Below, piece by piece: positions 17,328-27,247 of a stretch of 64,000 bases of DNA. This DNA is from Segatella cerevisiae (lineage in GTDB: Bacteria > Bacteroidota > Bacteroidia > Bacteroidales > Bacteroidaceae), in the NCBI RefSeq assembly GCF_024054555.1, contig NZ_JAMXLY010000015.1, forward strand, positions 1-64,000, in the 5' to 3' direction. Below the pieces are notes generated by a model, which worked only from the letters and a program-made list of their open reading frames with translations, did not search any database and was not told the DNA's origin. Within the stretch, counting starts at the first letter, position 1; the number at the start of each line of letters is the position of its first letter. Made by a program: the position numbers and the translations under genes.

Positions 17328-18740
17328 ATGAAAAAACCGTTGTCAATATTCGCCGTCATGCTTTGGGCAGTTCTGACGCTTTCATCTTGCTTAAACAACG
17401 ACGATGATGTCACATATTACAAGGATACAGCCATCACATCATTCTCAGTAGGGACTTTGAATTCTCTTGTAGATACGATGTCCAATGGAGAAAAGGATAC
17501 GGTGAATTGTTCAGGTTATAAATTCAGTATAAATCAGGCTTCACACCTTATCTATAACACTGATTCCCTCCCTGCAGGCTTGGATATGAAGAAAGCAGTA
17601 GTGACAATTGGCAGTAAGAACGGTGGTGTCATCGGCATACTGCAATTGGACAGTGCGGGACATGAGAAGGAATCTACAGACTTGAATAATGTCGTCTATT
17701 ATCAAAGTACCGATTCCTTGGATCTTTCCGTACCAAGACATCTTTATGTCTTCAATTCCTCTATGTCCGCTTATGTGATCTATACGCTTAAGGTCAGTTT
17801 CCATAAAGAATTTGCGGATTCTTTCCCTCTAAGCCATCTGGGCGCAAACGCCGGGATCGCTGCACTCTCTGAAATGAAAGCTGTAGCTAACAACAATAGC
17901 ATGTTTGTCTTCGGACAGCAGAACGGTAATCTGAAGATCTTCTCTACATCGATCTCTGATGGGAGAAACTGGACCGAAATCCCTTCTCCTTCCGTCTTGC
18001 AGGGGAGTGACTATCATAATATCGTGGCGAAGGGCGGTTATCTCTATGCTTTGAGCAATGGTAACATCTATCGTTCCGGTGATGCCCGCACATGGAGCAA
18101 GGTGGGTTCTGCTCCTTCCTTGACAACACTGCTGGGTGCAGGCACAGCAGATCTTTTCGGCACGACAGCAACAGGTTTTATGTACTCGAAGGATGATGGC
18201 GCCAGTTGGTCTAAACAGAATGTGGACGGACCGGTTGACAGTTTGGCAACAGCGAATGTAAGTTGTATATGCCTGCCCTCTCTGACCAATGACAGTACGG
18301 ATATGATGACCGTTGTCGGCAATTATTTCAGTGACAATCATGTGGTCGTATGGAATGTGGCTGCAGAATATAGCTGGGGGACAGAATTGCAGAATTGGTA
18401 TTTTGCTTCACCTACTGCATGGTACCAGAAATCATATAGCACGCAGTTTGTTCAGGGCAAGATGCCTGACAAACTCTTGGCTGCAGCATACGGAAGTGAC
18501 ATAGAAGGACTTGGCAGTGACTTGAAACTCTACAGTAGTATCGATCACGGCCTGACCTGGCATGTGGATTCAACAGTGACGAAAAAACTCACTCGCGCAA
18601 TCGGAACATTGCACCGGGGATATGCCTTCACTTCTGACAAGAACAATAACCTTTGGATCATCGACCAGTCTACGGGTAATATCTGGCGGGGACGACATAA
18701 CAGTAAAGGCTGGATCGACCAGTCTGACGTTACATACTGA
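17328..18740 (+). CDS. DUF6242-type beta-propeller lipoprotein
   Basis: About 470 residues from ATG 17328. The TTG at 17316 is rejected because the signal peptide starts MKKPLSIFAV and the lipobox is TLSSC. The N-terminal domain (about 20-150) is a short beta domain; the rest carries Asp-box-like repeats (MYSKDDGASWSK, YSSIDHGLTW, IYRSGDARTWSK) typical of sialidase-type or BNR beta-propellers. This outline matches Bacteroidales DUF6242 proteins, often found upstream of uppS. It is probably an outer-membrane or periplasmic lipoprotein of unknown ligand. No catalytic residues for a sialidase were identified. Confidence 0.75.
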   Translation: MKKPLSIFAVMLWAVLTLSSCLNNDDDVTYYKDTAITSFSVGTLNSLVDTMSNGEKDTVNCSGYKFSINQASHLIYNTDSLPAGLDMKKAVVTIGSKNGGVIGILQLDSAGHEKESTDLNNVVYYQSTDSLDLSVPRHLYVFNSSMSAYVIYTLKVSFHKEFADSFPLSHLGANAGIAALSEMKAVANNNSMFVFGQQNGNLKIFSTSISDGRNWTEIPSPSVLQGSDYHNIVAKGGYLYALSNGNIYRSGDARTWSKVGSAPSLTTLLGAGTADLFGTTATGFMYSKDDGASWSKQNVDGPVDSLATANVSCICLPSLTNDSTDMMTVVGNYFSDNHVVVWNVAAEYSWGTELQNWYFASPTAWYQKSYSTQFVQGKMPDKLLAAAYGSDIEGLGSDLKLYSSIDHGLTWHVDSTVTKKLTRAIGTLHRGYAFTSDKNNNLWIIDQSTGNIWRGRHNSKGWIDQSDVTY

Positions 18741-18835
18741 ACCGGATCTTAAAGGAATTTCTTCTCAACAACTGCTGACGGGAAGACTGTGGCGGGGCGA
18801 CAACAAAGGCCTGAACAGTGATAAAGAAGAATCGG

Positions 18836-19711
18836 ATGAAACAGAATGATTTGAAAAATCAACTGGACATGAAGCGGATTCCACAGCATATTGCCATCAT
18901 CATGGATGGCAATGGGCGGTGGGCAGAAGCACGTGGGGAAAAGCGGACTTACGGCCATCAGGCCGGTGTAGACACTGTCCGCCATATCACTGCTGAGTGT
19001 GCCCGACTCGGTGTGAAATACCTCACGCTCTATACCTTTTCCATGGAAAACTGGAATAGGCCGACTTCTGAAATCCAAGCTCTCATGGGATTGGTCCTGT
19101 CTTCTCTCAAAGATGATATCTTCATGAACTATAATGTCCGCTTCCAGGTCATCGGTGACGTGAAGCGCCTCCCAGCAGAGGTTCAGGACAAACTGAATGA
19201 GACTATTGAGACGACTGCTGCAAACAGTGGCATGACGATGGTGGTGGCTTTGAGCTACGGCTCTCGCTGGGAGATGACAAAGGCTGTCAAGGATATTGTG
19301 CGGGATCTGCAGAAAAAAGGTCTGGATAAATACTCGGATCAGGACCTGGACCAACTCATCACGGAAGATACAGTCTGCTCACATCTGGAAACCCGTTTTA
19401 TGCCTGACCCGGATCTGCTGATTCGTACAGGCGGAGAACTCCGCGTTTCCAATTTCCTCCTGTGGCAGATCGCCTATACAGAATTGTATTTCTGTGATAC
19501 TTATTGGCCGGATTTCAGAGAGCAGAACCTCTATAAGGCTATTCTCAGCTATCAGAAACGGCAGCGTAGATTCGGCAAGACTGAATCTCAGATCGAAGAT
19601 GATGAAGAAGATGTCCGTCTCGCTGATAACCTTGGGGACATCCAAAATAAGGCAAAGAACAAGTTGGGCAAAAGTCCTGTTGACGAAGATGAATTTGAAG
19701 AAGTTAAATGA
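18836..19711 (+). CDS. uppS: Isoprenyl transferase (undecaprenyl diphosphate synthase)
   Basis: About 291 residues from ATG 18836; a GTG at 18818 is an alternative. It condenses IPP units onto FPP to give undecaprenyl diphosphate, the lipid carrier for peptidoglycan and surface polysaccharides. The signature [17 protein letters not shown] contains the Asp that binds Mg/diphosphate. [13 protein letters not shown] and the C-terminal [20 protein letters not shown] are also conserved. The acidic tail after about residue 245 ([10 protein letters not shown]...) is longer than in E. coli. It lies upstream of bamA, as in other Bacteroidetes. Confidence 0.94.
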   Translation: MKQNDLKNQLDMKRIPQHIAIIMDGNGRWAEARGEKRTYGHQAGVDTVRHITAECARLGVKYLTLYTFSMENWNRPTSEIQALMGLVLSSLKDDIFMNYNVRFQVIGDVKRLPAEVQDKLNETIETTAANSGMTMVVALSYGSRWEMTKAVKDIVRDLQKKGLDKYSDQDLDQLITEDTVCSHLETRFMPDPDLLIRTGGELRVSNFLLWQIAYTELYFCDTYWPDFREQNLYKAILSYQKRQRRFGKTESQIEDDEEDVRLADNLGDIQNKAKNKLGKSPVDEDEFEEVK

Positions 19712-19819
19712 GGATACACCGGATATTCAGGTGAGAACCTACTGATCATAAGTGGAGAGTGTGGGGAATGGGATCTCAAAAGTGATGGAATGAATTTGAA
19801 TAAGATATATATATTTGGT

Positions 19820-22438
19820 ATGGACCATATAAAGAAGGTGTTGTTTCTACTCGTCATGATTTTTGGATTGACGGTGAGTGCAGATGCTCAAGATAAAATT
19901 GTCAATCCTGATATCTCCTATGCGGGTACACCTCGTACAGTGACTATCGGCGGAATCAATGTCTCGGGTGTAGAAGGGTATGAAGATTATGTGCTTGCCG
20001 GTATATCCGGGCTTTCTGTCGGGCAACAGATCACTGTGCCGGGAACGGAGATCACGGATGCCGTCAAGCGGTATTGGAAGCATGGTCTTTTCTCCAAAGT
20101 CCAGATTGCTGCTGACTCGCTGGTGGGTGACAAAATCTATCTGCATATCTTCCTGGCTGTACGCCCCCGTGTCTCGACAATCAATTATATCGGATTGAAG
20201 AAGAGTGAGCGGACGGATATGGAAAAGAAACTCGGACTGCTCAAGGGGAGTCAGATTACGCCGAATATGATTGACCGTGCAAAGATCCTCGCCAAGAAAT
20301 ATTTCGATGATAAAGGCTATAAGAACGCTGACATTACGATCAATCAGCGGGATGATCCTGCCAACAAGAACCAGGTTATTCTGGATGTCCTTGTAGATAA
20401 GAAAGAGAAGATCAAAGTCCACCAGATTATCATAGAAGGCAACAAGTATTTGTCGGATGGTGGAATCAAGGGTGGTTTTATGCGTAAAGGTGCCTTTAAG
20501 AAGACACATGAAGCGAACAAAATTGGTACGTTCCTGAAGAGCAAGAAATTCACTCAGGAGAACTGGGAGAAAGACAAGCAGAACCTGCTTGACAGATATA
20601 ATGAACTGGGATTCCGCGACGCTGTGATCCTTAAAGACAGTGTCTGGAATTTTGACCCCAAGCATGTCAATGTCTATGTGAAAGTTGACGAAGGCAAGAA
20701 ATATTATATCCGGAATATTACATGGGTCGGCAACACGGTATACACTACTGATTACCTGAGTGCCGTACTCGGAATGAAGAAGGGCGATGTCTACAATCAG
20801 AAACTCTTGAACAAGAGATTGACGGAAGATGATGATGCCGTAGGTAACCTGTACTGGAACAACGGTTATCTGTTCTATACCCTTCAGCCTACAGAAATTA
20901 ATATCGTAGGTGACAGCATCGATTTGGAGATGCGTATCTATGAAGGCCAACAGGCTCACTTGGATCATGTCCGGATCAATGGCAATGACCGTCTGTATGA
21001 AAATGTCATCCGTCGTGAATTGCGTACGAAACCTGGTGACCTGTTCTCTAAGGAAGCGCTCACCCGTTCAGCTCGTGAAATTGCTTCCATGGGATTCTTT
21101 GATCAGGAGAAAGTAAACCCGGATGTCAAACCGAATTACGAAGATGGTACAGTTGACATCAACTGGAATTTGGTGCAGAAGAGTAATGACCAGATCGAGT
21201 TCTCACTGGGTTGGGGACAAACTGGTGTCATCGGACGTGTTGCTTTGAAACTGAATAATTTCTCTGTCAGAAACCTGTTTAACAAGAACAAGGAACACCG
21301 TGGCATTATGCCTATCGGAGATGGTGAGACACTGAGTATCGGCGCACAGACGAACGGTTCTTACTACCAGAACTATGATGTCAGTTATTCGACAAACTGG
21401 TTTGGAGGCAAACGGCCTATACAATTCAGTGTGGGCGCATACTTCTCCAAACAGACAGACGTCTCAAGCAACTATTACAATAGTTCTTATATGAATAATT
21501 ACTATAATTACATGTATGGCTATGGCAGTAGTTACACGAACAGTTATGAAGATTATTATGACCCTGACAAATATGTCAAAATGTTCGGCGTGAACATAGG
21601 CTGGGGAAAACGCCTGCGCTGGCCGGATGATTATTTCACCCTTTCATTGCAGTTGGCTTATACCCGGTATATGCTGAAGAACTGGAGCTATTTCCTGATG
21701 ACAAACGGACAAGCCAACAACTTGAACTTGACGATTGCCCTAAGTCGTACTTCAACGGATAATCAACTCTATCCTCGTAGCGGTTCTGATTTCCAGGCTA
21801 GCGTAACGCTCACACCGCCTTGGAGTGTTTGGGATAATAAAGACTACAAGAATCTTGCCACCAACTACAATGATCCTGACTACGACAAGCAGATGCAGGA
21901 TAAGTACCGCTGGATAGAATACAACAAATGGAAATTCAAGGCTCGGACCTATACCGCTTTGAGCAGCAGTCCGAAGACCTTCGTCTTGATGACTCGTGTG
22001 GAACTCGGTCTTCTGGGTTCATACAATAAATACAAGAAGAGTCCGTTTGAAACATACTACATGGGTGGTGACGGTATGAGCGGCTACTCCACAGGATACG
22101 CTGAGGAAACGATAGGACTGCGTGGATATGAGAATGGCTCTCTTACACCTTATGGATCCGAAGGATATGCTTATGACCGATACACGCTCGAACTCCGTTA
22201 TCCGTTCCTTCTCGGAAACACAACCATCTATGGTTTGACCTTCATGGAGGCAGGTAATGCCTGGACGAGTACGACGAAATTCAACCCATTCGACATGAAG
22301 CGTTCTGCCGGAGTCGGTGTCAGAATCTATCTGCCTATGGTCGGATTGATGGGTATTGACTGGGGCTATGGCTTTGACAAAGTCTTTGGAGAAAAGGGCG
22401 GAAGTCAGTTCCACTTCATCCTTGGACAGGAATTTTAA
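19820..22438 (+). CDS. bamA: Outer-membrane protein assembly factor BamA
   Basis: About 872 residues. ATG 19820 starts a normal signal peptide ending in VSADAQ; an in-frame ATG at 19790 would add ten residues. BamA folds and inserts beta-barrels into the outer membrane. POTRA-like repeats occupy roughly residues 40-420 (RTVTIGGINVSGVEGY, VHQIIIEGNKYLSDGG, YYIRNITWVGNTVYTT, LDHVRINGNDRLYENVIRREL). The Omp85 barrel follows and ends in a strand with final Phe (FHFILGQEF). The barrel contains RGYENGSLTPYGSEGYAYDR, around the conserved Arg-Gly motif of strand 12/loop 6. A Tyr/Asn/Ser-rich loop (about 560-590) looks lineage-specific. It precedes the skp genes, whose products chaperone its substrates. 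Confidence 0.94.
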   Translation: MDHIKKVLFLLVMIFGLTVSADAQDKIVNPDISYAGTPRTVTIGGINVSGVEGYEDYVLAGISGLSVGQQITVPGTEITDAVKRYWKHGLFSKVQIAADSLVGDKIYLHIFLAVRPRVSTINYIGLKKSERTDMEKKLGLLKGSQITPNMIDRAKILAKKYFDDKGYKNADITINQRDDPANKNQVILDVLVDKKEKIKVHQIIIEGNKYLSDGGIKGGFMRKGAFKKTHEANKIGTFLKSKKFTQENWEKDKQNLLDRYNELGFRDAVILKDSVWNFDPKHVNVYVKVDEGKKYYIRNITWVGNTVYTTDYLSAVLGMKKGDVYNQKLLNKRLTEDDDAVGNLYWNNGYLFYTLQPTEINIVGDSIDLEMRIYEGQQAHLDHVRINGNDRLYENVIRRELRTKPGDLFSKEALTRSAREIASMGFFDQEKVNPDVKPNYEDGTVDINWNLVQKSNDQIEFSLGWGQTGVIGRVALKLNNFSVRNLFNKNKEHRGIMPIGDGETLSIGAQTNGSYYQNYDVSYSTNWFGGKRPIQFSVGAYFSKQTDVSSNYYNSSYMNNYYNYMYGYGSSYTNSYEDYYDPDKYVKMFGVNIGWGKRLRWPDDYFTLSLQLAYTRYMLKNWSYFLMTNGQANNLNLTIALSRTSTDNQLYPRSGSDFQASVTLTPPWSVWDNKDYKNLATNYNDPDYDKQMQDKYRWIEYNKWKFKARTYTALSSSPKTFVLMTRVELGLLGSYNKYKKSPFETYYMGGDGMSGYSTGYAEETIGLRGYENGSLTPYGSEGYAYDRYTLELRYPFLLGNTTIYGLTFMEAGNAWTSTTKFNPFDMKRSAGVGVRIYLPMVGLMGIDWGYGFDKVFGEKGGSQFHFILGQEF

Positions 22439-22506
22439 TGAAGATGAGGTCGTTTACAATGAGAATATAATGACGGTATAAAGTGTAATACAGAAAGGAT
22501 TAGAAA

Positions 22507-23022
22507 ATGAAAAAGGTAATTACATTGTGCCTCTTTGTCCTGATGGCAATGACGGCAAGCGCTCAGAAATTTGCACTTGTGGATATGGACTATATTCTGA
22601 AAAACATCCCTACATACGTACGTGCAAACGAGCAACTTGATCAACTTGGCGACAGATGGAAAGCTGAGATAGATTCTCTTAATTCTGTGGCCAGTACAAT
22701 GTATAAAAACTACCAGAATGAGATGACCTATCTCTCCCAAAAGCAGAAGCAGACTCGCCAGCAGGCTATCGTCAACAAGGAGAAACAGGCAAATGACTTG
22801 AAAAAGTCCTATTTTGGCCCTGATGGGGAGTTGGCCAAGAGGCGCGAGGCGCTCATGACTCCCATTCAGCAGAAAATCTATAATGCAGTAAAGACCATCT
22901 GCGAGCTCCATGACTATTCTCTGGTCGTAGACCGCAGCAGTAATTCCAGTATCATATTCGGTTCACCGCAAATTGACATCTCTGATGAAGTCCTGAAGAA
23001 ATTAGGATATTCAAATAATTAG
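22507..23022 (+). CDS. skp: OmpH/Skp family periplasmic chaperone (first copy)
   Basis: 171 residues with a signal peptide ending in ASAQKFALVDMDYIL, the classic OmpH/Skp start. The long coiled-coil segment (about 40-120, rich in Lys, Gln and Glu) would form the tentacles that hold unfolded outer-membrane proteins. It lies 68 bases after bamA. The C-terminus (SLVVDRSSNSSIIFGSPQIDISDEVLKKLG) is the conserved small beta domain. It is one of three paralogues in tandem. Confidence 0.9.
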   Translation: MKKVITLCLFVLMAMTASAQKFALVDMDYILKNIPTYVRANEQLDQLGDRWKAEIDSLNSVASTMYKNYQNEMTYLSQKQKQTRQQAIVNKEKQANDLKKSYFGPDGELAKRREALMTPIQQKIYNAVKTICELHDYSLVVDRSSNSSIIFGSPQIDISDEVLKKLGYSNN

Positions 23023-23066
23023 TATTAACTTTGCAATTTACCGGATTAATATTAACTTTGCAATTA
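23023..23066 (+). promoter_or_regulatory. Tandem repeat forming a promoter between skp copies
   Basis: TATTAACTTTGCAATT occurs at 23023 and again at 23050, a 27-base period. Each copy contains TAACTTTG. The TTTG of copy one (23030-23033) lies 19 bases before the TAACTTTG of copy two (23053-23060), so the two copies together make a complete -33/-7 promoter for the second skp gene. Confidence 0.65.
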
Positions 23067-23086
23067 AATTATAAAAATAAAGAAAA

Positions 23087-23584
23087 ATGAAAAAGTTACT
23101 TTTTATGTTGATGTTGATGATGCCAATGTCAATTTTTGCACAGAAGTTTGGTGTCGTTGATTTGGATGCTATCGCTCAGTCTCTTCCTGAATATACTGCA
23201 GCGCAGACAGAATTGAAAAACCTGAATGATCAAGATCAGAAAGATCTGCAGAGCATGCAGGCTGAGGTTCAGAGAAAGTATGATGAATACCAGAAGAGTG
23301 CTTCTACAATGAACGCTACAGCTAAACAGGCAAAGGAAAAAGAATTGCAGGACCTGGGAGATAAATATCAGCAGGCTGCTCAACAGAAATCTCAGGATTT
23401 CCAGAAAGCACAGCAGGAAAAACTTGCACCTGTTCAGGCCAAGGTGTCTCAGGTGATTGAGAAAGTCGGTAAAGAAGGTGGCTATACCTCTATCTTTATG
23501 AAGGGTTCTATGCCTTATATCAGTGCAACACTTGTAAAGGACGTGACGGCTGAATGTAAAGCTGAGATCCTGAAAATGAAATAA
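23087..23584 (+). CDS. skp: OmpH/Skp family periplasmic chaperone (second copy)
   Basis: 165 residues; the signal peptide ends in SIFAQKFGVVDLDAIAQSLP. The middle is strongly coiled-coil with many Gln, Lys and Glu. The C-terminus SMPYISATLVKDVTAECKAEIL is the conserved Skp end. It has its own apparent promoter made of the repeat at 23023-23066 and a terminator immediately downstream, so it can be expressed separately from bamA and the first copy. Codon choice (AAG, CTG, GCT) suggests high expression. Confidence 0.9.
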   Translation: MKKLLFMLMLMMPMSIFAQKFGVVDLDAIAQSLPEYTAAQTELKNLNDQDQKDLQSMQAEVQRKYDEYQKSASTMNATAKQAKEKELQDLGDKYQQAAQQKSQDFQKAQQEKLAPVQAKVSQVIEKVGKEGGYTSIFMKGSMPYISATLVKDVTAECKAEILKMK

Positions 23585-23609
23585 GGTATTCTGTTATATT
23601 AAATTATCT

Positions 23610-23640
23610 AAGGGCAGTTCTCATCGGGGTCTGCCCTTTT
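23610..23640 (+). terminator. Terminator after the second skp
   Basis: AAGGGCAG (23610-23617) pairs with CTGCCCTT (23631-23638) and runs into T residues. Confidence 0.75.
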
Positions 23641-23701
23641 GACTCTTTTAGTACGTCTGCCTATCTGTTGATCAGGTGAGCGAAGGGGAGGATTTTAGGA
23701 T

Positions 23702-24238
23702 ATGAAAAAACTGTTGTTTTATCTGCTGTTGGTCTTGTTGCCGAGTGCAGTCTGTGCGCAGAGTCAGCCTTCTGTGATGAATGCTCCTGTCCAGGCACAG
23801 CGCTTTGGCTATTTCTCTTATAAGACAGTTCTTCAGGCGATGCCGGCGTATGCCAGGACCCGCCAAAGTCTCAGTGATTTGAGAAACAAGTACAACGCTG
23901 AAATGAAACGTGCCGAGGATGAGTTTAACAGCAAGTATGAAGAGTTCTTGGAAGGACAGAAAGACTTCGCTCCTTCTATCCTGGTGAAGCGGCAGGCTGA
24001 GCTCCGGGATCTGATGGAGAAGAATATGGCGTTCAAGGAACAGTCCAAGCGCTTGTTGGCTCAGGCTGAACAGAACGCGATGGCGCCTCTCAAGGCAAGC
24101 ATCATGTCGGCGGTAGATACCATCGGGAAACGGGAAGGCTTGTCTTTCGTCCTGAATACGGATAATGACGCAGTGCCTTATGTCGATCCTTCTCTGGGAG
24201 TAGATGTTACGGAGGCTCTGGAGTCTGCCTTGCATTGA
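23702..24238 (+). CDS. OmpH/Skp family periplasmic chaperone (third copy)
   Basis: 178 residues with a signal peptide ending in SAVCAQ. After a short insert come the OmpH-like start RFGYFSYKTVLQAMPAYART and a long amphipathic helix (KYNAEMKRAEDEFNSKYEEF). The C-terminus (GLSFVLNTDNDAVPYVDPS) matches the beta domain. It is more divergent than the two preceding copies and lies downstream of their terminator, just before murI. A function parallel to Skp with different clients is plausible but inferred. Confidence 0.82.
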   Translation: MKKLLFYLLLVLLPSAVCAQSQPSVMNAPVQAQRFGYFSYKTVLQAMPAYARTRQSLSDLRNKYNAEMKRAEDEFNSKYEEFLEGQKDFAPSILVKRQAELRDLMEKNMAFKEQSKRLLAQAEQNAMAPLKASIMSAVDTIGKREGLSFVLNTDNDAVPYVDPSLGVDVTEALESALH

Positions 24239-24313
24239 GTCCCGATGGACTCCGGGACAGGGTGTTGAACAGTTGTTCGACCGCGTTCCGGAGATAGAAT
24301 AGAGGCTGAGGTT

Positions 24314-25210
24314 ATGGATAGTTATAAAACAAGTATGACAATAAATTTACCTTCTGCACCGGGTCCTATAGGTGTTTTCGATTCCGGCTATGGCGGGTTG
24401 ACGGTCTTGCATGGCATCCGTCAGGCCCTGCCGGAATATGACTACATCTATCTGGGAGACAATGCGAGGGCGCCTTATGGCAATAGGTCCTTTGACGTTA
24501 TTTATGAGTTTACTAGGCAGGCTGTCATCAAACTCTTTGAGATGGGCTGCCATTTGATTATCCTTGGATGCAATACGGCATCCGCCAGGGCTCTCAGGAC
24601 TATCCAGCAGCAGGATCTCCCCCAACTGGACCCCAATCGGAGGGTCTTAGGGGTCATCCGACCGACCGCTGAGGTCATTGGAAAACTCACGACCAATAAT
24701 CATGTGGGACTTCTAGCTACTGAAGGGACGGTGCTGAGCCGTAGCTACGATATGGAAATCAAGAAACTTTGGCCTGAGATCAAGGTCACCGGCGTCGCTT
24801 GCCCTTTCTGGGTACCTCTGATCGAATACGGGGAGGCAGGCAGTCCGGGGGCTGACTATTTCGTGAAGGACCGCATCGATCAACTGATGCAGAAAGATCC
24901 GCAGATAGATACGATTATCCTGGGATGCACACATTATCCCCTGCTGATGCCGAAGATTTCCAAATATGTCAAACCGGATGTACAACTCGTACCGCAGGGG
25001 AAGTTTGTGGCTACAAGCCTCGTCAGTTATATGAAGCGTCATCAGGAAATAGACAGGGCGTGCACAAAGCATGGGACCTGCCACTATTTTACAACTGAGA
25101 ACCCGGAAAAATTCAAAGGCAGTGCTAAGATCTTCCTGAAAGAAGAGATTCCTGTCAGCCATATAGACTTGGATCAGGACTCTCTGACCGTTCAGGGTGG
25201 TTGTAAATGA
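24314..25210 (+). CDS. murI: Glutamate racemase
   Basis: 298 residues; makes D-glutamate for peptidoglycan. The two catalytic Cys are in LGCNTASARALR and LGCTHYPLL; the start GVFDSGYGGLTVL is the Asp-Ser signature of the family, followed by YLGDNARAPYG. ATG 24335 is a possible alternative start. It closes the envelope-biogenesis block begun by uppS and bamA. The C-terminal 40 residues extend beyond the racemase core. Confidence 0.94.
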   Translation: MDSYKTSMTINLPSAPGPIGVFDSGYGGLTVLHGIRQALPEYDYIYLGDNARAPYGNRSFDVIYEFTRQAVIKLFEMGCHLIILGCNTASARALRTIQQQDLPQLDPNRRVLGVIRPTAEVIGKLTTNNHVGLLATEGTVLSRSYDMEIKKLWPEIKVTGVACPFWVPLIEYGEAGSPGADYFVKDRIDQLMQKDPQIDTIILGCTHYPLLMPKISKYVKPDVQLVPQGKFVATSLVSYMKRHQEIDRACTKHGTCHYFTTENPEKFKGSAKIFLKEEIPVSHIDLDQDSLTVQGGCK

Positions 25211-25321
25211 CATTCATTCCACTTTGTAACCCCTGCAGAGGTTGCCAAGTGTGAGATAAAGTGCCGGGTGTCTTTCCTTTAAGAAGAGCCCCGGAAAACG
25301 AATATTAGGAAGGATTATATT

Positions 25322-25660
25322 ATGCGAGAAACAAGACAAAACCGTATAGCCCGACTCTTACAGAAAGAGTTGGCAACACTGTTCCAGGAACAGACACGCA
25401 GTACACATGGTATCCTGATTAGTGTGACGAATCTGAAGATTAGTCCGGATATGAGTATTTGTACAGCTTACCTTTCCATCTTCCCTCCTGAAAAGGCAGA
25501 TGAAATCGTGAAGAATATCCGTGCGAATGAAAAGACGATCCGCTATAACCTCGGGACACGGGTAGGAAAACAATTGCGGATTATTCCGGAATTGAGGTTC
25601 TTCCTTGATGATACACTGGATTATCAGGAGCACATTGATGAGATCCTGAAAAAGGAATAA
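25322..25660 (+). CDS. rbfA: Ribosome-binding factor A
   Basis: 112 residues, a single KH-like domain. It aids 30S subunit maturation, in particular processing of the 16S rRNA 5' end. The N-terminus RQNRIARLLQKELATLFQEQ, the middle LKISPDMSICTAYLSIFP and the end LRFFLDDTLDYQEHIDEIL are all characteristic. The order rbfA followed by an FtsX/LolE-type permease is common in Bacteroidetes. Confidence 0.93.
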   Translation: MRETRQNRIARLLQKELATLFQEQTRSTHGILISVTNLKISPDMSICTAYLSIFPPEKADEIVKNIRANEKTIRYNLGTRVGKQLRIIPELRFFLDDTLDYQEHIDEILKKE

Positions 25661-25772
25661 TGGATGGTTTGTCTGACAGGAGTGTGCCCGGTGACAGTTG
25701 AGGCGAACGTTTTGAAATTCCTTTTCGCTTGAGACGGTATAAACCACTCTCTGTCTTACTTGATTGATAAAT

Positions 25773-27002
25773 ATGAATTTCCCTTTTTTCATAGCCCGGA
25801 GATACCTCTTTTCCAAGAAGAGTACCCATGCTATCAATATCATCAGTGCCATTAGCGTGATCGGCGTAGCTGTTGCCACGATGGCAATGGTTATCGTACT
25901 GAGCGTGTTCAATGGTTTCCATGATCTGATAGCTTCCCTGTTTACTAATTTTGACCCACAACTGGAAGTCGTCCCTACGATGGGGAAGACGGCTCCTTCA
26001 GATGACCCTGTGCTCACCAAGATACGTCAAATGCCTCAGGTGGAAGTTGCTACAGAGTGTGTGGAGGACCAGGCTTTGGCGATCTACCATGATAAACAGG
26101 CGATGATCACGATAAAAGGCGTGGAGGATAATTTTCCTCAGTTGTCTCATATTACGGATATCCTCTATGGAAACGGCAGTTTTGAACTCCATGCTGCCAA
26201 TCTGCAATATGGCGTGCTGGGAATACAACTGGCACAGCAATTGAATGCCGGGGCTGACTGGGACGGCTACATGAAGATATACGCCCCAGTGAAAGAGGGA
26301 CAGTTGGATATGACGAATCCCGCAGGGGGCTTTGTCGTAGATTCACTCATCTCACCGGGGGTGATCTTTTCTGTCAAACAGGCTAAATATGACCGGAACT
26401 ATATTCTGACTTCTATATCCTTTGCACGGAATCTGTTTGGGGAGCAAGGTATGCTCTCTTCTTTGGAATTGAGATTGAAGCAAAGCTCTGATCTGGAATC
26501 CGTGAAAAGGAAAATGCAGAAAATTGCAGGAAAGAAATACAGGGTTCTCGACCGCTTTGAGCAGCAGGATGATACGTTCAAGATTATGACAGTGGAAAAG
26601 TTGATGGCCTATCTTTTCCTGACCTTTATTCTGGTCGTAGCCTGCTTTAATATCATCAGTTCTTTGTCCATGTTGATCATTGATAAGAAAGCTGATGTGG
26701 TGACATTGAGGAATCTCGGGGCCAGTGACCGGCAGATTATAAGGGTATTCCTTTTTGAGGGCAGGATGATCTCTGTCATCGGTGCCATTGTAGGCATTGG
26801 TCTCGGGCTGCTCTTGTGCTGGCTGCAGCAGACCTATGGTTTTGTCTCTCTGGGTCGGACCGCAGGCTCTTTCATCGTCGACTCTTATCCGGTGAGCGTG
26901 CATTATACTGATGTCCTGCTCATTTTCCTGACGGTAATTATTGTAGGATGGCTTGCCGTCTATTATCCGGTAAGGTATCTGAGTAAAAGGCTTTTGAAAT
27001 AG
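25773..27002 (+). CDS. FtsX-like ABC transporter permease (LolC/LolE type)
   Basis: About 409 residues from the ATG of MNFPFFIARRYLFSKK (a few codons after a possible TTG). One membrane segment lies near the N-terminus (INIISAISVIGVAVATMAMV), a MacB-like periplasmic domain spans about 50-260, and three membrane segments at the end form the FtsX domain (LFLTFILVVACFNIISSLSM onwards). The start SKKSTHAINIISAISVIG is the lipoprotein-releasing LolC/E pattern. It would move lipoproteins from the inner membrane toward the outer membrane with an ATPase encoded elsewhere. Exact substrate is inferred. Confidence 0.85.
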   Translation: MNFPFFIARRYLFSKKSTHAINIISAISVIGVAVATMAMVIVLSVFNGFHDLIASLFTNFDPQLEVVPTMGKTAPSDDPVLTKIRQMPQVEVATECVEDQALAIYHDKQAMITIKGVEDNFPQLSHITDILYGNGSFELHAANLQYGVLGIQLAQQLNAGADWDGYMKIYAPVKEGQLDMTNPAGGFVVDSLISPGVIFSVKQAKYDRNYILTSISFARNLFGEQGMLSSLELRLKQSSDLESVKRKMQKIAGKKYRVLDRFEQQDDTFKIMTVEKLMAYLFLTFILVVACFNIISSLSMLIIDKKADVVTLRNLGASDRQIIRVFLFEGRMISVIGAIVGIGLGLLLCWLQQTYGFVSLGRTAGSFIVDSYPVSVHYTDVLLIFLTVIIVGWLAVYYPVRYLSKRLLK

Positions 27003-27247
27003 CCTGTCTTACGACACGTGAGTCAGACGGTTTCTTTTCAAAACGGGTCAACTGGGGATCAATGTTTTCTATCCTCAGGGGACTTGTTCACTTGAGAATT
27101 CGTTTTTAATGAAGATGGTGAGAGAAGACGGTTCCTGCCAGTTACATTTTGGGAAAGTGGTTCGTCTGTGTTTTTCATGGAAATAAAGTTGCTGCTTACG
27201 ACTCGTAAAAAGGGATTGTCATTCCCTGCCTTCCGCTAAAACGATTC

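Noticed and set aside
19847-20968. 373-codon minus-strand frame inside bamA
   Set aside because: Shadow of the POTRA coding region; no recognisable domain.
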